Shown: piece after piece, positions 45,333 through 53,166 of the stretch
Layout: each line of letters begins with the position of its first letter
Position numbering within the stretch: the first letter of the stretch is position 1
DNA from: Planctomycetes bacterium B3_Pla
GTDB lineage: Bacteria > Planctomycetota > Phycisphaerae > Sedimentisphaerales > Anaerobacaceae
Direction of reading: 5' to 3'
Length of the DNA stretch: 64,000 nt
Assembly (NCBI GenBank): GCA_005223045.1
Contig: NJBM01000012.1
Location: 62,001-126,000 of the forward strand
Program-made: the position numbers and the translations under genes
The notes under the pieces: model-generated
The model's database searches: none
Told to the model about the DNA's origin: nothing
Seen by the model: only the letters and a program-made list of their open reading frames with translations

Positions 45333-45974
45333 ATGGCAAAACAAAAAACAGTCTTGTTCGGCGGCACATTTGATCCGATTCATCTCGGTCACACAACAGT
45401 CGCAATCGATGCTGCAAAAAATATAGCCGCAGACAAACTTGTTTTTGTTCCGGCCAAGCGTTCACCTCTAAAAGGCTTCTTACCCAAAGCAAGTGACGAT
45501 GACAGATTCGAGATGATAGCCCTCGCAATCGCCGGCGCAAAGAGCCTTCAGGTAAGTGACTATGAACTGAGAAAGCCGGCTCCGAGTTATACATTGGAAA
45601 CCGTTGAGAAGTTTAAGGCCGAGTGCGGCGGCGAAACCTCAATCTATTGGCTTATCGGCGCCGACGGCGTTGACGATCTGGTGTATTGGCACAGGATTGT
45701 CGAACTGCTCGATGCCTGCAACCTGGCCACAATGTACAGAGCGGGCTGTGAACCTCCGAATTTCGCCAGATTTGAGGCCCTTTGGGGTCGTCGCCGCATC
45801 GACAAACTTCAGCGAAACATCATCCAGACGCCTCTAGTTGATATCAGCAGCACGGAAATACGAAACAAGCTGGCAGTCGGTCAGGATGCGGCCGATATGC
45901 TGCATCCTGCCGTTGCCGATTATATCCGCCAACACGGACTCTACCAGCCAAAGGAAACGGCAGATAACGAATAG
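45333..45974 (+). CDS. nadD: Nicotinate-nucleotide adenylyltransferase
   Basis: 213 residues from ATG 45333; a TTG at 45321 is the longer alternative. NadD adenylylates nicotinate mononucleotide in NAD synthesis. The nucleotidyltransferase signature GGTFDPIHLGH is at residues 10-20; FVPAKRSPLKGF, YWLIGADGVDDLVYWHRI and VDISSTEIRNKL are typical. It converges on hypB, 19 bases away. The AT-rich upstream region (45082-45332) holds CGATTG-type dispersed words and no clear promoter. Confidence 0.95.
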   Translation: MAKQKTVLFGGTFDPIHLGHTTVAIDAAKNIAADKLVFVPAKRSPLKGFLPKASDDDRFEMIALAIAGAKSLQVSDYELRKPAPSYTLETVEKFKAECGGETSIYWLIGADGVDDLVYWHRIVELLDACNLATMYRAGCEPPNFARFEALWGRRRIDKLQRNIIQTPLVDISSTEIRNKLAVGQDAADMLHPAVADYIRQHGLYQPKETADNE

Positions 45975-45993
45975 CATACGGCGTATTGCCATA

Positions 45994-46653
45994 TTAAGTT
46001 TTCTGGATCGACTCCAGAAGCCAATCGTACCAGTTGGCCATACCTTCACCGGTTTTGGCCGATATCGGAAAGATTTCAATGGCCTTATTCAGCCTGGAGG
46101 CATCGGTTTTGGCCCGCTCGATATCGAAATCCACATGCCCTCCGTCCAACAGATCAATTTTATTCAGAAGCAGCACCTTCGACTTTGCAAAAATGCCGGG
46201 ATATTTTGCCGGCTTGTCGTCGCCCTCTGCAACGGAGAGCACGGCTATCTTACCGTTCTCGCCCAGTGCAAAAGCCGACGGACAAACAAGATTGCCCACG
46301 TTCTCGATGAGAATCAAATCCAAATCCTCAACAGGCAGCTTTTTCAACGCATCGCTGATCTGAACCGCCGACAAATGGCACGCACCTTCGGTGTTGATCT
46401 GAACAACCGGCGCTTCGGTAGCCCTGATTCTCTCGGCGTCAATGTCGGTCTGAATGTCGCCCTCAATTACGCCGATTTTGATTTTGTCTTTCAAGTCGCT
46501 TATCGTCCTGGCAAGAATTGTGGTCTTGCCGGAGCCGGGAGATGAAATCATGTTCAGGCAAAGTTTCCCGCGCTCGGCCAGGAACATTATGTTTTCAAAA
46601 GCATATTTCTCGTTTTCGCTGAGAATTTTCCTGCCAATGTCAATTTTTTCCAT
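45994..46653 (-). CDS. hypB: Hydrogenase nickel incorporation GTPase HypB
   Basis: 219 residues. The G domain is present: MISSPGSGKTTILARTISDL (P-loop), GVIEGDIQTDIDAERI, LILIENVGNLVCPSAFALGE, LLNKIDLL and ISAKTGEG. The metal-site segment TEGACHLSA carries Cys and His. The His-rich nickel-storage N-terminus of some homologues is absent. With HypA it delivers nickel to the [NiFe]-hydrogenase large subunit. It is the last gene of hypCDEAB, four bases after hypA. Confidence 0.96.
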   Translation of the reverse strand: MEKIDIGRKILSENEKYAFENIMFLAERGKLCLNMISSPGSGKTTILARTISDLKDKIKIGVIEGDIQTDIDAERIRATEAPVVQINTEGACHLSAVQISDALKKLPVEDLDLILIENVGNLVCPSAFALGENGKIAVLSVAEGDDKPAKYPGIFAKSKVLLLNKIDLLDGGHVDFDIERAKTDASRLNKAIEIFPISAKTGEGMANWYDWLLESIQKT

Positions 46654-46657
46654 AGTG

Positions 46658-47002
46658 TCAATCCGTTTGGAAGTCTATCTCTTCGAGCATCAAAGGCGCA
46701 TCGGGCAGCAATGCAAAATCTTCACCGCCGCACTCGGAACACACCGGATGCGAAAGCTCGACGTCGAAGTTGTGGCCGCAATTCCTGCACCGCCCCCGAA
46801 GCGGCTTGTGCTCTATTTGAAATTCCAGGCCTTCGCACGATGTTTCTTTGGCAATCGCCTCGAAGGCAAAACGAAGTGCTTCGTCATTGACGGGATTAAG
46901 CGTTCCGCAACTGATCTTCGCACCTACAGGCTTTGCGTTATGTTTTGCTGCTTCGTCGGATATTATTGCCATCAGGCTTTGGGCCACCATCATCTCGTGC
47001 AT
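46658..47002 (-). CDS. hypA: Hydrogenase/urease nickel chaperone HypA
   Basis: 114 residues. It starts at the ATG (MHEMMVAQSLMAII) whose His2 binds nickel; this codon overlaps the hypE stop (TGATG). Zinc is held by CRNCG and CSECGG (two CxxC pairs). It works with HypB in nickel insertion. Confidence 0.95.
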   Translation of the reverse strand: MHEMMVAQSLMAIISDEAAKHNAKPVGAKISCGTLNPVNDEALRFAFEAIAKETSCEGLEFQIEHKPLRGRCRNCGHNFDVELSHPVCSECGGEDFALLPDAPLMLEEIDFQTD

Positions 47003-48024
47003 CAGCATATCCTCGGCAGCTCGCGCCCGTACGGCATTTGCACGATCCGCTTTCCGCCGATCCGCGTTTCAATCTCAACCAGGGGCACATCCCGGGTCTC
47101 GACAACTTCACCTATTACTTGTGCATCCTCTCCTAACGGATGATTCCGGCAAACACTTAGACAATCGCCGGCTGATTCCGGCGAAACAATCGCAACGAAT
47201 TTGCCCTCATTTGCTATCGTCAGCACGTCAAAGCCGAGCATATCGGCAGCGGCCTGAACGGCGGGCCTGATCGGAACATCGGTTTCGCGAATCTCGATAC
47301 TCAGCCCCGAACTTCTTGATATTTCATTAAGTGTAGCCGCTAAACCGCCCCGAGTCGGGTCCCGCATGAACTTTATGCCGGACGTGTTCTCCAACAGCCT
47401 TCCGATCAGCCCCGCCAGAGGCGCACAGTCGCTTTTCAGTTGCGATTGAAACTTTATATCCTCTCGCTGAGAAATTATGGTCATCCCGTGATCGCCAATC
47501 GTGCCGTTGACAAGGATTTTGTCCCCGATAGCGATCTTCTCGAAACCCAGGTCCACGCCGGCTAATCGCTCGCCGATCCCCGCGGTGTTTATGAAGATTT
47601 TGTCGGCGGCGCCTGCTTCAACTGTCTTCGTATCCCCGGTAACAACATTGATATTGCTCCGGCGAGCAGTTTCACCGACATTGGACAAAATCCTGTCCAA
47701 CAACTCCATTTCAAAACCGTCCTCGATGATCAGCGATAATGCTATTGCCACCGGCCTTGAGCCGGCAACAGCCAAATCATTCACCGTTCCACAGACCGCG
47801 AGTTTGCCAATATCTCCGCCGTTAAAAAACAACGGCTTTACTACATAGCTGTCCGTTGTAAAACAGAGCGATCCGGAAGCCAGGTCCAATCTCGCCGAAT
47901 CGCCCAATACAGCCAGGGCATCGTTCTTGAGACTTGGCAGAATGCGGTGACGAATCAGGTCGTCCATAAGTTGCCCGCCGCCGCCGTGCGCGAGCAGAAT
48001 TCTATCGTTCTTTGTTGTTTTCAT
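47002..48024 (-). CDS. hypE: Hydrogenase maturation factor HypE
   Basis: 340 residues, AIR-synthase-like fold. LLAHGGGGQLMDDLIRHRIL at the N-terminus, MRDPTRGGLAATLNEISRSS in the core, and the functional C-terminal tail ending PRIC, whose cysteine is carbamoylated by HypF and dehydrated to a thiocyanate (CN donor). Overlaps hypD by four bases and hypA by one base. Confidence 0.96.
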   Translation of the reverse strand: MKTTKNDRILLAHGGGGQLMDDLIRHRILPSLKNDALAVLGDSARLDLASGSLCFTTDSYVVKPLFFNGGDIGKLAVCGTVNDLAVAGSRPVAIALSLIIEDGFEMELLDRILSNVGETARRSNINVVTGDTKTVEAGAADKIFINTAGIGERLAGVDLGFEKIAIGDKILVNGTIGDHGMTIISQREDIKFQSQLKSDCAPLAGLIGRLLENTSGIKFMRDPTRGGLAATLNEISRSSGLSIEIRETDVPIRPAVQAAADMLGFDVLTIANEGKFVAIVSPESAGDCLSVCRNHPLGEDAQVIGEVVETRDVPLVEIETRIGGKRIVQMPYGRELPRIC

Positions 48025-49103
48025 CTTTCGAGCGTTTTCTGCCGACCATACTTAAACCACGCCGCACAGGCCCCTTCTGAACTTACCATACAAGGCCCCA
48101 CCGGCTCTTGCGGCGTGCATGTCTGGCCGAATAATCCGCATTCCGGAGGATCTATCAAACCGCATAGAACTTCGCCGCATCGACAGCCTTTTCTTTCTTC
48201 GGTCGGTATTTCACTTATACCGAATCGTTTGAAGGCGTCAAATTGACTATACTTGTCTCTTAGTTCAAGCGTGCTTTTCTCTATTTTCCCGAGTCCTCGC
48301 CAATACCCGTCCACCGGCTCAAAACACTCATCGATAATTTTTTGTGCAGCGACATTGCCTTTTTCAGTCACAACCGCCGGATACATTGATCTTAGCTCAG
48401 CTTTGCCGACCGAAAGCTGCCGACAAATCTCGGCGAGCCCCTCGATTATCTGCAAGGCCTCAAACCCGGCTACTACGCACGGCCTGCCAAAATCCTCCAC
48501 GATCTCAGCAAAAGCACCGTAACCTATTATCACGCTGACGTGCCCGGGGCATAGAAACGCATCAATATTGTTGTTTTTCCCGCTCAACAATGCCCTCATC
48601 GCAGGCACAACGAGTTTGTGCCCGCTCAAGATGCAGAAATTATCGACCGATTCGACAGCCGCCTCTTTCGCGACCACCGCCGTGGCCGGCGCAGTGGTTT
48701 CAAAGCCCACCGCAACGAACACAACTGTTTTACCGGGATTGTCTTTAGCCAATTGCAGCGCGTCTTCGCTACTTAAAACAACTTTGATATTGGCCTTTGC
48801 CTGCCTGGTTTCAAGTGAATGATCCTCGCCGGGAACACGAATCATATCGCCGTAAGTGGCGATTATACAATCCTCGCGGTCGGCCAACTGCAAAACGGTG
48901 TCAATATAGCCCTGGTCGGTAACGCAGACCGGACAGCCGGGGCCGGACAAGAGTTTCAAATTCTCAGGCAAAATTGACCTTATGCCGTTGCGGAAAATGG
49001 AGACCGTGTGAGTGCCGCAAACTTCCATTATGTTGATCCGCCGGCCCAATGTTTCGCAGGCAGCGTTCATAATATCCCGTGCTTTGTTAATCCTGTCGAG
49101 CAT
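48021..49103 (-). CDS. hypD: Hydrogenase maturation factor HypD
   Basis: 360 residues. MEVCGTHTVSIFRNGIRSIL with the reactive Cys, LLSGPGCPVCVT, VGFETTAPATA, and the Fe-S-binding GCRCGEVLCGLIDPPECGLF region near the C-terminus. With HypC it assembles the Fe(CN)2CO unit. Its ATG lies 33 bases after hypC. Confidence 0.96.
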   Translation of the reverse strand: MLDRINKARDIMNAACETLGRRINIMEVCGTHTVSIFRNGIRSILPENLKLLSGPGCPVCVTDQGYIDTVLQLADREDCIIATYGDMIRVPGEDHSLETRQAKANIKVVLSSEDALQLAKDNPGKTVVFVAVGFETTAPATAVVAKEAAVESVDNFCILSGHKLVVPAMRALLSGKNNNIDAFLCPGHVSVIIGYGAFAEIVEDFGRPCVVAGFEALQIIEGLAEICRQLSVGKAELRSMYPAVVTEKGNVAAQKIIDECFEPVDGYWRGLGKIEKSTLELRDKYSQFDAFKRFGISEIPTEERKGCRCGEVLCGLIDPPECGLFGQTCTPQEPVGPCMVSSEGACAAWFKYGRQKTLER

Positions 49104-49136
49104 AGAATTCGTATCTCGTACTTTGCTTCGATTCTT

Positions 49137-49379
49137 CTACCCCGAAACCTTGTTCGGCGTATCATCGAATTCGCTGATTTCCGCAATGAGCTGCCAGGTC
49201 TTTTTCGCCTCTTCCTCATCAACGAGAGAGATTGCAAAACCAGCATGTATCAACACCAAATCGCCCAGTTTAGCATCAGGCAACAGCGTAGTCTTTGCCT
49301 TCCAACGGTTGCCCATCGCATCGACAACCGCCTTGTCCCCGTCCAACTCAACTATCCTTGCCGGTACTGCTAAACACAT
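49137..49379 (-). CDS. hypC: Hydrogenase assembly chaperone HypC
   Basis: 80 residues starting MCLAVPARIVEL, whose Cys2 is essential and becomes N-terminal after Met removal. ATG 49379 has GAGGAAAAG upstream; the longer frame has no such support. VGDLVLIHAGFAI-type text appears as LGDLVLIHAGFAISLVDEEE. It carries the Fe(CN)2CO cofactor with HypD. Confidence 0.95.
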   Translation of the reverse strand: MCLAVPARIVELDGDKAVVDAMGNRWKAKTTLLPDAKLGDLVLIHAGFAISLVDEEEAKKTWQLIAEISEFDDTPNKVSG

Positions 49380-49658
49380 AACTTTTCCTCGTCGCTGTTG
49401 CCGTGGAATCCAATAATTGCATTCCCGGTGAAGAATCAACCGTTTTGCGCCGTATTCTACCGTTGGGAACATTCAGGGTCAATCTTTGGCTCGCAAATTA
49501 CGCAGATCAGTCTTTAATAGCTGCAATGTCGGATATCCAGCTTGAATAAGGTTCTGCCGAAAAGAACTTGACAGGGCAGTAACCGGAATCTATTGTTCAG
49601 ACACGACAGTTGTCCATTTTAGTCCGGGAATGGTAACACAGATAGGTCAGAGTTGCCT
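49380..49658. other. Divergent gap between hypC and the MntA-HepT pair
   Basis: About 280 bases without a gene. No consensus promoter pair was identified for either side. Confidence 0.35.
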
Positions 49659-49949
49659 ATGAATATCAAACGACTTCTCAACGAGAAACGCGATGAAATC
49701 TGCGCCATCGCTTCAAAGCACGGTGCGTACAACATTCGCATCTTCGGTTCTGTCGCGCGCGGAGAGGCCGGCGCGGATAGTGATATTGATTTTCTCATCG
49801 ATGCAGGCCCAACTACAAGCTCCTGGTTTCCTGCAGGTCTTATTTTGGATCTGGAAGAGATTCTGGGCCAGAGAGTCGAAGTTGTGACAACTAAAGCACT
49901 CAATCCTCATATTCGTGAGCACGTTCTCCGTGAGGCTATACCGTTATGA
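49659..49949 (+). CDS. mntA: MntA-type antitoxin nucleotidyltransferase
   Basis: 96 residues from ATG 49659 (a TTG two codons earlier is possible). Active site: NIRIFGSVARGEAGADSDID, with GS at 30-31 and Asp42/Asp44. MntA adenylylates the HepT ribonuclease in characterised pairs. It overlaps hepT by four bases (ATGA). The pair lies on the plus strand between hypF and hypC, which are both on the minus strand. Confidence 0.9.
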   Translation: MNIKRLLNEKRDEICAIASKHGAYNIRIFGSVARGEAGADSDIDFLIDAGPTTSSWFPAGLILDLEEILGQRVEVVTTKALNPHIREHVLREAIPL

Positions 49950-50293
49950 AAGATGATCGTGTTTATCTGCGTCACATCCAGGAGTGTATCAGGCGCATCG
50001 AGGAAGATGTTGCCGATGGGAGAGAGCAGTTCCTGGAATCCCATACTCTTCAGGATGCAGTGCTGAGAAACCTTCAAACGATGGCAGAATCAACACAGCG
50101 CATCTCAGAGGATTTGAAGGAAACACACCCTGACGTTGAATGGCATCGCATTGCTGCATTTCGCAATGTGCTCGTCCACGACTACCTCGGCATTGATGTG
50201 GAGAGAATCTGGGAAATTGCACAGCGTGATGTGCCCAAGCTCAAGCAGGCTGTTTTGGCTATATTGGAAGAAAGAAACAACCAATCGTCCTGA
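49946..50293 (+). CDS. hepT: HepT-type HEPN toxin (DUF86)
   Basis: 115 residues, helical. The RNase motif R-x4-H followed by Asp-Tyr is intact (FRNVLVHDYLGID, Arg73 to His78); its tyrosine is the residue modified by MntA in the known system. VYLRHIQECIRRIEEDVADG and LQTMAESTQRISEDLKETHP match the family. It should be an active toxin neutralised by the upstream gene. Confidence 0.92.
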   Translation: MKDDRVYLRHIQECIRRIEEDVADGREQFLESHTLQDAVLRNLQTMAESTQRISEDLKETHPDVEWHRIAAFRNVLVHDYLGIDVERIWEIAQRDVPKLKQAVLAILEERNNQSS

Positions 50294-50410
50294 TGACACA
50301 GCTCAGAGGTATCTGCAGCGAATCTCATCGCGCCGCCAGACTCAAGCTACAGCCGCTTTGTAGTAATCTTAATGATTCTTGTTGCGCACGCTCTCAATAC
50401 ATGCGGCTTT

Positions 50411-52732
50411 TTAGTCAATATTCCGCGTTTCAAGAGATGTGCGCTTGGCGGCGATTGCCGCCTGGCCGAGGGATATCCCGCCGTCGTTGGACGGGACATC
50501 ACGGTTGAATAATACGGAAAAATCATTTTGTTTCAACTGCTTTATCAGGCGGTTCGCCAAATATCGATTGCAGAATGCCCCTCCACTGAGTGCGACGGTG
50601 TTTAAATCCGCCTGGGACCTGCACGCCTGAGCCAAACCGAGCAAGGCTTCAGAGATGGTGTTGTGAAACTTTGCCGAGATTATGCTCACATCAACTTCGT
50701 TTCGCACGTCGCCGACAAGCTGTCTTACAGTCTCGTCCAGACCAAAACGGCAAGGTTCGCCCGGCGGCGAAAACATCTCGATCTCGTAACGGTCCTCGAC
50801 GCCGGCAGCAGCAGCGGCCTCAAGAGCCATCGGCAACTGCGCATCAAAATGATTGTAACTGCCCAGCCCGAGCATAGCGGCGACAGCGTCAAAGACCCTG
50901 CCGAGACTGGACGTATCTACGCAATTAACGCCCTTCTCAAGCTGCTCTGAAATAACGTCGAGTTTGTCCATATCCGGCTCTATCCGCGTAAGCAGCCAGT
51001 CAAATTTCCGTAGGGAAAACTCGCCGCCGTATGTTTTTTTCAGCAGAGACAGCACAGGCCTGACAGGCTCCTTACCTGCCTTGTCCGCGCCCGGCAGCGG
51101 ATAGTAACTCAAATGGCCGAATCGCTCGAACTCATCCAGCGATGCAATCATACACTCGCATCCCCAGATCGCGCCGTCTGTTCCGTAGCCGGTGCCGTCG
51201 CATACAAGACCGATGACCGGGCCGGCGAGGCCGTGCTCAGCCAAAACGGACGCAATATGGGCCCAGTGGTGCTGGACATGAACAACCTTCACATTGGGTA
51301 TTGAAAGAGCGTGCCGCGTGGACAGATAGCCGGGGTGAAGGTCGCAGGCTACAATTTTCGGCTCGACTTCAAAGAGCTTCCTAAGGTGTTCGATTGAGTC
51401 GATATAGTGATGATAGACCTCCGCATCTTCGAGGTCGCCTATGTGCTCGCTGCAGATAAGTTGATTTTTCTTCGCGAAACAGAAAGTGTTCTTCAAGTCG
51501 GCCCCAACCGCCAATATGTCCTGCCGGCATTCTTCTACCATGAAGATGGGCGTCGGAACATATCCTCTCGCCCGCCTTAGCGGAATCGGCTGTTCGTCCA
51601 CGAAATGCAGGATCGAATCATCGACCTGCCGGTAAACGTCTCTATCGTGCATCAAGAAAGCATCCGCAACGCTGCCAAGCCGTTCCAGAGCTTTTTCGTT
51701 TTTGCAGATTAACGGCTCATCTGAAATGTTGCCGCTGGTCATCACCAGAACTTCTACATTACGGCCAAATAACAAATGGTGCAATGGCGCATAACACAGC
51801 ATGAAACCATACGTGTCAACACTTTCGGCCACGGATGGACCGATTGAGTTATTCTCTTTCTTTGGCAAAAGTACGATGGGGCTTTGAGGACTCTTGAGAA
51901 GCTGTTCCGCAAATTCGCCCACGATTGCATATTCTTTTATCTTTTCGACAGAATCGGCCATCATAGCGAAGGGCTTGTGGTCTCGCCTCTTGCGTTCTCG
52001 CAATCTCGCCACGGCATTTTCGTTAAGCGCATCAACGGCCAGATGAAATCCGCCGATCCCCTTTATCGCTACGATTCTGCCGGTCAGAAGCAGTTTCGCC
52101 GCTTCATCAATTGCTTCATCGCTTTGCGCTGTTGTTGTCCTGCTTTTGTTGTCCGTGAGCCGGATTCTCGGCCCACACACAGCGCAGGCAACGGGCTGAG
52201 CATGAAAACGACGGTCGGCGACATCCGCGTACTGAGCAGCGCACTTATCGCACATCTTAAAGACCGACATCGTGGTATTCGGCCTGTCGTATGGAATGTT
52301 GGTGATTATTGAATATCTCGGCCCGCAATTTGTACAGTTTATGAACGGATAGCCGTGCCGGAAATCCTCTTCATCGGCCATCTCCGCAAGGCAATCCCGG
52401 CAGGTGGCAACATCAGCGGTCACCTGCGACAGCGGCACCCCCCGCGAGTCACTTGCGGCGATGATAAATTCATCTTCACCCTCGACCGCCGGTAAATCGA
52501 CCGCATCACAGGATTTTATCTCGGCCAGCGGCGGTTTGTCGGCATCGGACTGCAAGCGGACGAGGAATTCGGCTATTTCTTCTTCTTCGCCCTGCAATTC
52601 GACTGTCGCGCCCTGTGTGTCGTTATAAACTGTGCCGGACAAGCCAAGCGATCGCGCTATTCTGTACACGGCCGGCCGGAAGCCAACACCCTGCACACGC
52701 CCTGATATGGATATCCTTCGTCTCTTAATCAT
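50411..52732 (-). CDS. hypF: Carbamoyltransferase HypF
   Basis: 773 residues. An acylphosphatase domain (ISGRVQGVGFRPAVYRIARS), two zinc-finger motifs (CRDCLAEM...CTNCGPRYS; CDKCAAQ...CAVCGP), a YrdC-like domain (KGIGGFHLAVDALNENAV) and a Kae1-like carbamoyltransferase domain (VQHHWAHIASVLAEHGLAGP, LSGGAFCNRYLANRL) occur in that order. It transfers a carbamoyl group from carbamoyl phosphate to the HypE C-terminal Cys. It has a good promoter with a direct-repeat operator candidate. It is separated from hypCDEAB by the inverted mntA-hepT pair. Confidence 0.96.
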   Translation of the reverse strand: MIKRRRISISGRVQGVGFRPAVYRIARSLGLSGTVYNDTQGATVELQGEEEEIAEFLVRLQSDADKPPLAEIKSCDAVDLPAVEGEDEFIIAASDSRGVPLSQVTADVATCRDCLAEMADEEDFRHGYPFINCTNCGPRYSIITNIPYDRPNTTMSVFKMCDKCAAQYADVADRRFHAQPVACAVCGPRIRLTDNKSRTTTAQSDEAIDEAAKLLLTGRIVAIKGIGGFHLAVDALNENAVARLRERKRRDHKPFAMMADSVEKIKEYAIVGEFAEQLLKSPQSPIVLLPKKENNSIGPSVAESVDTYGFMLCYAPLHHLLFGRNVEVLVMTSGNISDEPLICKNEKALERLGSVADAFLMHDRDVYRQVDDSILHFVDEQPIPLRRARGYVPTPIFMVEECRQDILAVGADLKNTFCFAKKNQLICSEHIGDLEDAEVYHHYIDSIEHLRKLFEVEPKIVACDLHPGYLSTRHALSIPNVKVVHVQHHWAHIASVLAEHGLAGPVIGLVCDGTGYGTDGAIWGCECMIASLDEFERFGHLSYYPLPGADKAGKEPVRPVLSLLKKTYGGEFSLRKFDWLLTRIEPDMDKLDVISEQLEKGVNCVDTSSLGRVFDAVAAMLGLGSYNHFDAQLPMALEAAAAAGVEDRYEIEMFSPPGEPCRFGLDETVRQLVGDVRNEVDVSIISAKFHNTISEALLGLAQACRSQADLNTVALSGGAFCNRYLANRLIKQLKQNDFSVLFNRDVPSNDGGISLGQAAIAAKRTSLETRNID

Positions 52733-52750
52733 CAGTAGTCCTTAAGGGAC

Positions 52751-52789
52751 ATTATAATCCACCGGCGGAAAAAGGGCAATCCACCGGCG
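52751..52789 (-). promoter_or_regulatory. hypF promoter with paired operator-like direct repeats
   Basis: On the minus strand TTGCCC (52774-52779), a 17-base spacer and TATAAT (52751-52756) form a near-consensus promoter, 19 bases before the hypF ATG. CGCCGGTGGATT is repeated exactly at 52778-52789 and 52756-52767, with a 22-base period (two helical turns), overlapping the -35 and abutting the -10. Confidence 0.75.
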
Positions 52790-52835
52790 TAAAGTCCGGC
52801 TCCAGAGTCAAATTGACAAAAAGTGTATAATTCGC

Positions 52836-52864
52836 TTGCCAACTCAGGCCGCTTGTGCTACTAT
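52836..52864 (+). promoter_or_regulatory. Promoter of tRNA-Ala
   Basis: TTGCCA (52836-52841), a 17-base spacer and TACTAT (52859-52864), ending 11 bases before the mature tRNA 5' end. Confidence 0.75.
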
Positions 52865-52875
52865 CAGTGCACTTC

Positions 52876-52948
<73 letters not shown>

Positions 52949-53055
52949 TTGTCACAGCCCTCAGCCCCTTTGTCTGTAATTGCTTGCCCCAAATTCCTTG
53001 TGCCGCTATTATAATCGAGCATGTCAGGCTTATGCGGCAGTCAAAGGAACAAACG

Positions 53056-53166
53056 ATGGAACACAGGTATTGGTTAACAGCTTGTTGGCCACGCGAAATC
53101 GGCAGAGCGGCCGATGAGGGATGCTGCGTGCGCGACGGCAAGAGTAAAGGAATGAAATCAAATTGA
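53056..53166 (+). CDS. Small ORF coupled to the P-type ATPase
   Basis: 36 codons beginning MEHRYWLTACWPREIGRAAD, from ATG 53056 with AAAGGA six bases upstream. Its stop TGA overlaps the TTG start of the ATPase (TTGA, 53163-53166), the usual layout for translational coupling. That explains how the TTG start is used without its own well-placed ribosome-binding site. Contains two adjacent cysteines (EGCCVRDG) that could bind metal. No family recognised. Confidence 0.5.
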   Translation: MEHRYWLTACWPREIGRAADEGCCVRDGKSKGMKSN

